Assembly: GCA_900553165.1 (NCBI GenBank)
Contig: USCN01000010.1
Coordinates: 1-16,234 of the forward strand
Source of the DNA: an uncultured Collinsella sp.
GTDB taxonomy: Bacteria > Actinomycetota > Coriobacteriia > Coriobacteriales > Coriobacteriaceae
Length of the DNA: 16,234 bases
Direction: 5' to 3'
Below the pieces are notes generated by a model, which saw only the letters and a list, made by a program, of their open reading frames with translations, was not told where the DNA came from and did not search any database. A program made the translations under genes and the position numbers. Below, one piece after another: positions 1 to 5,550 of this stretch (position 1 is its first letter; each line of letters begins with the position of its first letter).

Positions 1-5
1 GAGCC

Positions 6-33
6 GTTACGCGGTTTGGTAAAACCGCGTAAC
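6..33 (-). terminator. Perfect 12-bp hairpin directly after lacC
   Basis: GTTACGCGGTTT (6-17) and AAACCGCGTAAC (22-33) are perfect inverted repeats around a 4-nt loop, starting one base beyond the lacC stop codon at 35-37. Position and strength fit the terminator of the lacABC transcript. The tract where a U-run would lie is cut off by the window edge (only five bases remain), so an attenuator or intercistronic stem before a further gene such as lacD cannot be excluded. Confidence 0.6.
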
Positions 34-34
34 C

Positions 35-970
35 CTAAAGCTCCGTTACTTCAACGTTGTTGAAGATCTCGTCCCAGCGGTCCATGACCAGGTGGCCGGT
101 CTTGGGATCCATGGCGTTGAGCTTGCCGCAGGTATTGGCGGTCTTGAGCACCGTGACGTCGTCGGCACCAGCAGCAATAGCATGCGCAAAGCCGGCGATG
201 GTCGAGTCGCCGGAACCCGTCGCGTTCACAGCCGCAATCGCAGGCGTCTTCGCGCGGAACGCGCGACCCTCATGGAAGCCCACCGAACCGGCAGCGCCCA
301 TCGAAACGACAACCCAGGGAATACCGGCAAAACGGTCATCGGCGGCAAGCGCCTCGCGCAGGGCATCGACATCATCGGTCGTAAAGGACGTACCCAGCAG
401 GCCGTTAATCTCGGTCAGGTTGGGCTTTACGAGCTCAGGCTTAGCGTCGGACTCCAGCGCGGCCTCCAGCGATGCACCCGAGGTATCGAGCAGCACCTTG
501 GCGCCCGCCTCCTCGGCGATCTTGACGAGCTCGGCATAGTAGCCGGCATCGACGCCACGCGGCAGCGAGCCCGAAAGCGTCACGACGTCCGCCTTCGCTG
601 CAAGCTCGGCAAACTTGGCCGTAAAGGCCTCGAGCTCGGCCGGGGCGATCTGCGGGCCGCTCTCCAGCAGCTCGGTCTGATTACCCTCGTGCAGGATATT
701 CAGGCAGATGCGCGTCTCACCAGCAATAGGCACAAAGTCGTTCTTGACGCCGTCGGCATCCATAAGCTCGGCCATATAGGCACCCATGTGGCCGCCGAGC
801 AGGCCGGTCGCGAGCACGTCGTCACCCAGCTGCAGCAGCACGCGACTCACGTTGAGGCCCTTGCCGCCAGCGGTCTTTTCGGGTGTCACACGGTTAACAT
901 CGTCGATGATCAGCTTGTCGAGCTGATAGCGCGTATCAATCGACGGGTTCATGGTAACGGTCAGAATCAT
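35..970 (-). CDS. lacC: Tagatose-6-phosphate kinase (LacC), PfkB family
   Basis: This is a cytoplasmic PfkB/ribokinase-family sugar-phosphate kinase of 311 aa, the usual length for LacC/FruK proteins. The N-terminal MILTVTMNPSID is typical of the 1-phosphofructokinase/tagatose-6-phosphate kinase branch. The GGKGLNVSR motif lies at residues 35-43. The second PfkB signature NATGSGDS is at 249-256, with D255 as predicted catalytic base. The start is supported by AGGAG six bases upstream of the ATG. As the last gene after lacA and lacB, it most likely phosphorylates tagatose-6-phosphate to tagatose-1,6-bisphosphate with ATP. By sequence alone a 1-phosphofructokinase (FruK) is the alternative; the lacAB neighbours decide the call. 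The aldolase LacD for the next step is not in the window. Confidence 0.9.
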   Translation of the reverse strand: MILTVTMNPSIDTRYQLDKLIIDDVNRVTPEKTAGGKGLNVSRVLLQLGDDVLATGLLGGHMGAYMAELMDADGVKNDFVPIAGETRICLNILHEGNQTELLESGPQIAPAELEAFTAKFAELAAKADVVTLSGSLPRGVDAGYYAELVKIAEEAGAKVLLDTSGASLEAALESDAKPELVKPNLTEINGLLGTSFTTDDVDALREALAADDRFAGIPWVVVSMGAAGSVGFHEGRAFRAKTPAIAAVNATGSGDSTIAGFAHAIAAGADDVTVLKTANTCGKLNAMDPKTGHLVMDRWDEIFNNVEVTEL

Positions 971-1056
971 GTTGAACTCCTGTTTAGAAAACCGGCCCGC
1001 GCCCCCTCACAGAAACGCGAGCCGTCAACGGACTAGTAAATTACGCCGGATACCCG

Positions 1057-1581
1057 CTAATCATGGTATTCGCCGCGGTCCCACTTCTCCAGGAACTCGT
1101 CAAAGAAGTGCGGGTCAGCCTGAGCCTCGGCGTCGGCCTTGTTGCAGGCATCGATCTTGGCGATCAGGGCATCGTGCTCGGGGGTCTTCTCGTAGGGCTC
1201 CTCCAAGAAGGCAAGCATAATGTCGGCCATCAGGAACTCGCCGGTGATCTTGCCGCCAAAGCCCACGATGTTGGCGTTGAGCTCGCGACGGGCATACAGG
1301 GCAGAGGTCATGTCGCGGACCAGAGCGCAGCGAGCGCCGGGAACCTTGTTGACGGCGTTGGTGATGCCGATGCCGGTGCCGCACAGGGCCACGCCAAAGT
1401 CGGCCTTGCCGCTGGCAACAGCCTCACCCACGGCCTTACCGTAGATGGGATAGTGCGTACGGGTGTGGCTGTAGGTGCCGCAGTCGAGCACCTTGTAGCC
1501 AGCCTGCTCCAGGCGGTCGGCCAGATAGATCTTCTCGTCCGTAACGATATGGTCGCAACCGATTGCGATGGTCTTCTTCAT
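1057..1581 (-). CDS. lacB: Galactose-6-phosphate isomerase subunit LacB
   Basis: This 174-aa protein belongs to the RpiB/LacAB family of sugar-phosphate isomerases. GCDH at residues 8-11 and the [20 protein letters not shown] segment at 67-86 mark it as the subunit that retains the RpiB-type active-site cysteine (C67). NANIVGFGG follows at 102-110. LacA and LacB together convert D-galactose-6-phosphate to D-tagatose-6-phosphate in the cytoplasm. The start is supported by AAAGGA about eight bases upstream. The gene sits between lacA (63-bp gap) and lacC (86-bp gap) on the same strand with no obvious terminator in either gap, so one transcript is likely. Ribose-5-phosphate isomerase B is the family alternative but is unlikely next to a clear lacA. 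Confidence 0.93.
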   Translation of the reverse strand: MKKTIAIGCDHIVTDEKIYLADRLEQAGYKVLDCGTYSHTRTHYPIYGKAVGEAVASGKADFGVALCGTGIGITNAVNKVPGARCALVRDMTSALYARRELNANIVGFGGKITGEFLMADIMLAFLEEPYEKTPEHDALIAKIDACNKADAEAQADPHFFDEFLEKWDRGEYHD

Positions 1582-1644
1582 CAGAACGTCCTTTCGTCTG
1601 AATTCACAAGTTGAGGTAGAAGTTCGAGTTCTCGGTGGCTCTCG

Positions 1645-2073
1645 TTAGGCCATCTTGTTGAGCATGTCGACACGGATCTGGTGACGGCCGCCGGCGTACT
1701 GTGCACGCAGGAACTCGCGGGCGATCTTCTTGGCGACCTCGGTGCCCACAACGCCCGGGCCCATGGTGACCATGCGCGAGCCGTTGTGCTCGCGGGTCAT
1801 GTAAGCGGAACGCTCGTCGGAAATGTTGGCGACGACCATGCCCTTGATCTTGACGGCGGCCATATAGGAGCCGACGCCGTACTTATCGAATGCAAAGCCC
1901 TGGGAATCCTTGTGCTCCAGCAGGTCCTTGGCAACGGCGGTCGCGGAATCGACAAAGTCCGCGGCAGGGGTCTCGGAATAGTCGACGACCTCGTGACCGT
2001 CGGCGATGAACATCTCCTTGATGGACTCCTTCATCGACATACCGTCGGCATCGGAAGCGATTACAACCCTCAT
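1645..2073 (-). CDS. lacA: Galactose-6-phosphate isomerase subunit LacA
   Basis: This 142-aa protein matches the known LacA subunit length (about 141 aa) and shows its typical motifs. IKGMVVANISDERSAYMTRE runs at about residues 76-95, HNGSRMVTMG at 96-105, and the C-terminus is GGRHQIRVDMLNKMA. LacA lacks the cysteine found in LacB (here GVGSY at 66-70 stands in its place), so it works only as a complex with LacB. The start has a strong AAGGAGG five bases upstream. It is the first gene of the lacABC operon. The region upstream (2074-2280) has AT-rich inverted repeats but none of the LacI-type palindromes found in front of the transport modules, so these catabolic genes probably answer to a different regulator. 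Confidence 0.94.
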   Translation of the reverse strand: MRVVIASDADGMSMKESIKEMFIADGHEVVDYSETPAADFVDSATAVAKDLLEHKDSQGFAFDKYGVGSYMAAVKIKGMVVANISDERSAYMTREHNGSRMVTMGPGVVGTEVAKKIAREFLRAQYAGGRHQIRVDMLNKMA

Positions 2074-2178
2074 GACATCCTCCTTGAGAGATACGCAGGT
2101 GCGTAGTTTCTGTTTGGAAGTGTTGAATCGCGTTCAGGTCCGGGCATCTGAATGTGCGGTTCTTCACTGTTCGTGTTT

Positions 2179-2198
2179 ATTTGAACACATTCGAACAC
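2179..2198 (-). promoter_or_regulatory. Putative operator shared by lacA and IIA promoters
   Basis: On the minus strand this reads GTGTTCGAATGTGTTCAAAT. A 16/20 match (GTGTTCGATATTGTTTAAAT) occurs at 4139-4158 upstream of the IIA gene. GAACA/TGTTC half-sites recur next to it: TGTTC at 2169-2173 with GAACA at 2183-2187 forms an inverted repeat with a 9-nt gap. The site lies ~105 bp upstream of lacA. Regulator identity is unknown; DeoR-family LacR is a family-based guess. Confidence 0.45.
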
Positions 2199-2223
2199 CG
2201 ACTGCAACAATAATTTGTTTATC

Positions 2224-2243
2224 TTTGTTCTTTTTTGAACAAA
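2224..2243. promoter_or_regulatory. AT-rich inverted repeat upstream of lacABC
   Basis: TTTGTTC (2224-2230) and GAACAAA (2237-2243) flank a run of six T. The core TGTTCTTTTTTG also occurs at 4065-4076 (opposite strand) upstream of IIA. With the adjacent TTTGTTTATC it resembles the TTTGTTT-rich sites of DeoR-type sugar regulators, an inference from family knowledge. It lies ~150 bp upstream of the lacA start. Confidence 0.4.
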
Positions 2244-2302
2244 CACCATTCACGGATGATTGCTGACCGTTTGAGCCCGGCGCGGACGTAGCGCCCACGT
2301 GT

Positions 2303-2346
2303 TCAACAAACAAAAGGGCGACCGAGAACGCGTCTCGGCCGCCCTT
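2303..2346 (-). terminator. Rho-independent terminator after the membrane-protein gene
   Basis: The stem pairs AAGGGCG-a-CCGAGA (2314-2327) with TCTCGG-c-CGCCCTT (2333-2346) around a 5-nt loop. On the minus strand the stem is followed by TTTTGTTTGTTG. It lies 35 bp beyond the stop of the 2381-3412 gene, ending its transcript before the lacABC control region. Confidence 0.75.
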
Positions 2347-2380
2347 CGGCGGTATTCCCCGGTATATACAGCTGTTTTAG

Positions 2381-3412
2381 CTACTCGGACTGCCCGCCCT
2401 TTTTGGCGTGCTTGGAAGGAGCACTCAAGAAACGGCCCGTCAAATAGTTCGCCGGGCCGGAAATATCGATCCCCAGCAGCACGTGTCCTAGCCATAGGAA
2501 CGCCACGAGCACCAGCAGCGGGATAACGCACGAGGTCACGATCATCACGATGACGCCTTCAATCAGATCGGTCACCTGCCGCACGATCTCATCGGTCATC
2601 TGCTTGGCGCCGCTGGTCACCGACGTAACAAGGCTCGATGCCCCATCAGTCAACTGCTCGAGCACGTTTTTGGACTCCGTGGCCTCGGATTTTTTCTTGT
2701 TCGATTTTGAGCTGGTCTCGGCTGACTTGTCCGTGGTGTCGGCCGCGTCCGCAGCGTCCGCAGCCTTTTGCTCAGCTTGCTCAATACTTACGCGATACGT
2801 TTCATCGACCTTCTGCGACACCCATACGCTCGCGGGCACGAGCGCCATGCCGATCACGGCAACCACCAGCACGCGCGTCGCCACACGGCGCAGGACAGCG
2901 CTCGTGCTCCAGCGCCCGTGAATGCCGAGCGACACCGCAAAGAGCGCCAACGCAAACGGGATTAAGATGCCCAGGCCAACCGACCACAAAATCGTGAGCA
3001 AATATTTCTCTAGGTATAGCACGGCAAGCACGATACCAAGGTTGCCTGAAAGCTGCGCGAGCTGCTCGGCAACCGGCGTTCCCGTATCACCCGGCAGCGC
3101 GGTAATGCCCGCAGACAGCGCCACGCACGAGGTCGTGAGCGCCAGTACGTTTCCTTTCTTTTGATCGATGACCTCGATGGTGGAGTCCCAAGTTTTGGTA
3201 TCGGCGAAATGCGGACGAGCCACAAAGCCCGACAGCAGCGCCAGCACCACGAGCGCAACGATAAAGCCAATCTGCAGCTTTTTGTTTGCGCACACGACAT
3301 CGGACAGACTGGGCTGCAGCTCGGTTACCGTCGTGTGCTCGGTTATCTGGACAGGACGCCCATGAGCCATCTCGTGCGCGCCTCTTTTTTGTATTGACCC
3401 GTTATCCGGCAT
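2381..3412 (-). CDS. Unrecognised multi-pass membrane protein
   Basis: This 343-aa protein matches no family I recognise. Hydrophobic segments are seen at about residues 47-64, 88-106, 124-163 (long enough for two), 181-199 and 283-315 (one long or two). The first 45 residues are polar. Between 200 and 282 lies a polar stretch rich in Ala, Lys, Ser and Glu (ADAADAADTTDKS and a KSNKKKSEATESK cluster, about 217-248), possibly coiled coil or flexible. The C-terminus is basic (KHAKKGGQSE). The start at 3412 is supported by GAGGAGG seven bases upstream; an in-frame ATG at 3370 has a weaker, more distant site. The gene is monocistronic, with terminators on both sides, and sits between lacABC and the IIA gene. 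Nothing in it suggests sugar transport, so a shared role with the lac genes is not implied. Confidence 0.75.
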   Translation of the reverse strand: MPDNGSIQKRGAHEMAHGRPVQITEHTTVTELQPSLSDVVCANKKLQIGFIVALVVLALLSGFVARPHFADTKTWDSTIEVIDQKKGNVLALTTSCVALSAGITALPGDTGTPVAEQLAQLSGNLGIVLAVLYLEKYLLTILWSVGLGILIPFALALFAVSLGIHGRWSTSAVLRRVATRVLVVAVIGMALVPASVWVSQKVDETYRVSIEQAEQKAADAADAADTTDKSAETSSKSNKKKSEATESKNVLEQLTDGASSLVTSVTSGAKQMTDEIVRQVTDLIEGVIVMIVTSCVIPLLVLVAFLWLGHVLLGIDISGPANYLTGRFLSAPSKHAKKGGQSE

Positions 3413-3450
3413 TTGGATACCTCCTCAGTCCGGCGTTTAATGCGAAAGGA

Positions 3451-3456
3451 AGTATA
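3451..3456 (-). promoter_or_regulatory. Possible -10 box of the membrane-protein gene
   Basis: The minus strand reads TATACT here, 38 bases before the ATG at 3412, which would give a short leader containing the GAGGAGG site. No convincing -35 hexamer is visible at 16-18 bp, so this is only a candidate. Confidence 0.25.
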
Positions 3457-3505
3457 CCCACCGAGCAAAAATCGAACGGGAGGACGAACGGAGCGCACCA
3501 AGACT

Positions 3506-3546
3506 GTCCCCAATGACTAGTCGTTTAAGAACGTCCCCAATGACTA
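3506..3546. repeat. Short direct repeat GTCCCCAATGACTA
   Basis: The 14-mer occurs at 3506-3519 and again at 3533-3546, 27 bp apart, in the gap between the membrane-protein gene and the IIA terminator. No function is apparent. It may be the remnant of a small local duplication. Confidence 0.5.
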
Positions 3547-3571
3547 TATTTCACCGCAACTTGGAGGAGGA

Positions 3572-3608
3572 CAGAAAAAGCCCTGCCGCGGGTAGCGGCA
3601 GAGCTTTT
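3572..3608 (-). terminator. Rho-independent terminator after the IIA gene
   Basis: On the minus strand AAGCTCTGCCGC pairs with GCGGCAGGGCTT (one G-T wobble) around a short loop and is followed by TTTTCTG. It lies about 28 bp beyond the IIA stop codon, making IIA a separate transcript from the membrane-protein gene. Confidence 0.8.
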
Positions 3609-3635
3609 GGAAGGGGACTTGGTTGTGAGGGCTCG

Positions 3636-3974
3636 TTAGGCGAGCTTGGCCTCGAGCTCGGCAATGCGCTTGTAGGCATCGATGGTAAAGCGGGCCTGCT
3701 TCTCCAGGATCATAGTGGTCATGAGAGTGTCCTGAGCGTGAGCCATGATGAAGGTCATCTCCATCTCGCCACCGCCGGCCTCCTGCGAAAGCAGCTTGGT
3801 CTGCGTGTCGTGGGCACCGATGAGCGCATCGCTGGCATCCTTGTGCAGCTGCTCGGCCTTCTCAAAGTCACCCTCGCGAGCAGCATCGAGCGCTGCAAGC
3901 AGATCGGTCTGGGCGTCACCTGCGTATGCGACGATCTCGAATCCAACCATCGAGATTTCTTCTTTGGTTGCCAT
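3636..3974 (-). CDS. lacF: PTS lactose/cellobiose-type enzyme IIA
   Basis: This 112-aa soluble protein has the typical length and helical pattern of the PTS lactose/chitobiose IIA family. The phospho-accepting histidine is H79 in IMAHAQDTLMT. D82, three residues later, fits the Asp that binds metal at the centre of the trimer in the lactococcal enzyme. It receives phosphate from HPr and passes it to the IIB cysteine of an EIICB permease. The start has AAGGA seven bases upstream. It is alone in its transcript, 214 bp downstream of LacI1. It is the only IIA in a window with three EIICB genes, none of which carries a fused IIA in the visible part, so it probably serves all of them. The gene symbol rests on family resemblance; N,N'-diacetylchitobiose or cellobiose IIA are the alternatives. 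Confidence 0.92.
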   Translation of the reverse strand: MATKEEISMVGFEIVAYAGDAQTDLLAALDAAREGDFEKAEQLHKDASDALIGAHDTQTKLLSQEAGGGEMEMTFIMAHAQDTLMTTMILEKQARFTIDAYKRIAELEAKLA

Positions 3975-4064
3975 GTTGCGTTCCTTTCACATATGAACCA
4001 ATGGAGAGCATCGCGTCCGGGCATACGCGCTGCGTTGTGTATGACAGAAACAATAACATTCAAA

Positions 4065-4076
4065 CAAAAAAGAACA
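4065..4076 (-). promoter_or_regulatory. TGTTCTTTTTTG motif upstream of IIA
   Basis: The minus strand reads TGTTCTTTTTTG followed by TTTGAATG. The same 12-mer forms the left half of the inverted repeat at 2224-2243 in front of lacA, supporting joint control of IIA and lacABC. It is ~95 bp upstream of the IIA start. Confidence 0.35.
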
Positions 4077-4100
4077 GCGCAAAACGTAATTTCGAGCTAT

Positions 4101-4128
4101 GAACGGTCACTTTTCGACCGTGAACGGT
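4101..4128 (-). promoter_or_regulatory. Tandem GAACGGT motif upstream of IIA
   Basis: GAACGGT occurs at 4101-4107 and 4122-4128, exactly 21 bp (two helical turns) apart. The second copy is part of a palindrome ACCGT-GA-ACGGT (4117-4128). The reverse complement ACCGTTC lies upstream of all three lacI genes (5306, 10272 and 15221). It is a candidate binding site for a shared regulator. Confidence 0.4.
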
Positions 4129-4138
4129 TTTTAAACCA

Positions 4139-4158
4139 ATTTAAACAATATCGAACAC
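4139..4158 (-). promoter_or_regulatory. Putative operator of IIA matching the lacA upstream site
   Basis: The minus strand reads GTGTTCGATATTGTTTAAAT and matches 16 of 20 positions of the site at 2179-2198 before lacA, in the same orientation relative to the downstream gene. It lies ~165 bp upstream of the IIA start and just beyond the LacI1 stop codon. Confidence 0.4.
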
Positions 4159-4188
4159 AATTAGCGGAAACCCAAACAGACCCGCGCC

Positions 4189-5193
4189 CTAGCGTACATC
4201 GCGCACCGTATCGCCCTCGACGAGCACGCCCGGAAACAGCATGTGCTCCACACCGGGTTCAACGCCCTCGGCGCCGGCAATCTTGTCAACCGCCCACATG
4301 CCGACGCGCTTGTTGTCAAAGCGCACCGTGGTCAAGCGACAATCGGGCACGATATCGCCCAGGCTGTCATCAACACCCACCACGCTCACGTCCTGGGGCA
4401 CGCACTTCCCGCGCGACTCGAGCCCACGGATGCAGCCATATGCCATGGCATCGTTGGAGGCATAAATGGCCGTGCAGGTCGGATCATCCGCAAGCGCCTG
4501 GCCGGCAGCATATCCACTCTGCGCCGTCCAGTCGCCACGCACGAGCTGCGGGGGCTCAATGCCATGCGCACGCAATGTCTCACGCCAGCCTTCCTCGCGC
4601 CGCATGCCCGAAAGCGAGCGCTCGGGACACGAGATAAAGTGCACAGTCTTGTGTCCCTGCCCCAGCAAATACTCGACCACCTGGCGCGAACAATCGAACT
4701 GGTCGTTATCGACCGTTGAACAGAGCGGGTGCTCCAACATCGTAACGAGCACCGTCTGCATGCCGGGCAGCGGCTCGAAGGTTCCAAAGTCCGCCGGCAT
4801 GCGGTTCATAATCACAACCATGCCATCCACCGGCAGTGCGCTCATGCGCGACGATGCGCTCTCGAGGGTATACGGATGCCCGTCTACTTTAGTGAGGGTG
4901 ATGGCATAGCCATGTTTGTCGGCCGCTGCGGCAAAGCCCTCCATACGGTCGAGATTGCCGGTGCCGGTAATGTTGAACATGGCGACGCCGACGGTCTTAA
5001 ACTTGCCACGGCGCAACGATCGACCGGCAAAATTGGGGCGATACCCCAGCTCGCGCATGGCGGCACGCACGCGTTCCTTGGTCTCGGGGCGCACGCTGGG
5101 CGAATCGTGCACCGTACGCGAGACTGTCTGCTCCGAGACGCCCGCGAGGCGCGCTACGTCTTTGACGGATACCGATTTTTTAACAGCGGCCAT
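4189..5193 (-). CDS. LacI-family transcriptional regulator 1
   Basis: This 334-aa protein has full LacI/GalR length. The helix-turn-helix is at about residues 9-28 (VKDVARLAGVSEQTVSRTV), a hinge (FAGRSLRRG) at 55-63, and a periplasmic-binding-protein-like effector domain follows. GDWTAQSGYAAGQAL and YASNDAMAYG are characteristic of sugar-responsive members. The residues corresponding to the specificity pair of the LacI recognition helix are E21-Q22. The gene diverges from EIICB1, with 357 bp between the starts, so it probably represses the EIICB1-GH1 operon. It also has a palindrome just 13 bp before its own ATG, suggesting autoregulation. The inducer is unknown; a galactoside-6-phosphate or galactose-6-phosphate is plausible from context. 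The ribosome-binding site is weak (GAAAG). Confidence 0.92.
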   Translation of the reverse strand: MAAVKKSVSVKDVARLAGVSEQTVSRTVHDSPSVRPETKERVRAAMRELGYRPNFAGRSLRRGKFKTVGVAMFNITGTGNLDRMEGFAAAADKHGYAITLTKVDGHPYTLESASSRMSALPVDGMVVIMNRMPADFGTFEPLPGMQTVLVTMLEHPLCSTVDNDQFDCSRQVVEYLLGQGHKTVHFISCPERSLSGMRREEGWRETLRAHGIEPPQLVRGDWTAQSGYAAGQALADDPTCTAIYASNDAMAYGCIRGLESRGKCVPQDVSVVGVDDSLGDIVPDCRLTTVRFDNKRVGMWAVDKIAGAEGVEPGVEHMLFPGVLVEGDTVRDVR

Positions 5194-5206
5194 AGGTCGA
5201 TCTTTC

Positions 5207-5224
5207 TATGTCAACGATGCCATT
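5207..5224. promoter_or_regulatory. LacI-type operator 1c, next to lacI1 start
   Basis: TATGTCAACGATGCCATT has the AATGNNMAC-GTKNNCATT pattern with two mismatches. It lies 13 bp before the LacI1 ATG, overlapping its leader, which suggests autorepression. Confidence 0.55.
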
Positions 5225-5351
5225 GGTGGCACCTTGCGCAGTCAAATGAAACGTCTTCAAGTATATCCAACGCCTCCCCCACCATACGCTCACCACCCAA
5301 AACCTACCGTTCACCGACATTTTTGCTTCCCCGAACGGCTTTTGTCTACCA

Positions 5352-5369
5352 AATGTTAACGTTGCCATT
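5352..5369. promoter_or_regulatory. LacI-type operator 1a
   Basis: AATGTTAACGTTGCCATT has AATG/CATT arms and a central AACGTT. It is nearly the reverse complement of site 1b at 5472 (17 of 18 positions), with centres 120 bp apart. Confidence 0.7.
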
Positions 5370-5468
5370 GTGCAAACACAGAGCCACCGGGCGGCTCAAA
5401 CGTTTACGCGTAAGGAATCGACGGTTCGCAGGCACAGGAACCACCGGTTCGCGTCTTTTTTTGTGTCG

Positions 5469-5492
5469 CAAAATGGCAACGTCAACATTTTG
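5469..5492. promoter_or_regulatory. LacI-type operator 1b
   Basis: The core AATGGCAACGTCAACATT (5472-5489) is extended by matching flanks to CAAAATG...CATTTTG. It is ~60 bp upstream of the EIICB1 start, where it would block or overlap a promoter. Confidence 0.7.
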
Positions 5493-5550
5493 GCAACCGG
5501 ACGCCAAAAGCTACCATCGTTGCTAACCCACCGACTCTTAGGAGCATTGC

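Larger units (their letters stand above)
5194..5550. promoter_or_regulatory. Divergent control region of module 1
   Basis: The 357-bp gap between LacI1 and EIICB1 holds three 18-bp palindromes (5207, 5352, 5472). It also holds an ACCGTTC (5306-5312) facing a GAACGGC (5333-5339), and an inverted repeat TTTTGGC/GCCAAAA (5488-5509). No ORF with coding character is visible. The spread of the palindromes (145 and 120 bp between centres) would allow DNA looping. No convincing -35/-10 pair could be assigned by eye. Confidence 0.7.

Noticed and set aside
92..1036. Plus-strand open frame (314 aa) over lacC
   Set aside because: Arg/Gly/Leu-rich shadow with no recognisable motif, opposite a well-supported PfkB-family kinase.
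2224..2243. Terminator reading of TTTGTTC-T6-GAACAAA
   Set aside because: The stem is A/T-rich with no U-tail on either strand, and the upstream gene already has a proper terminator at 2303-2346. An operator is more likely.
3513..4637. Plus-strand open frame (374 aa) crossing the IIA gene, its promoter region and LacI1
   Set aside because: It crosses two real genes and a non-coding gap, with composition changing along its length.
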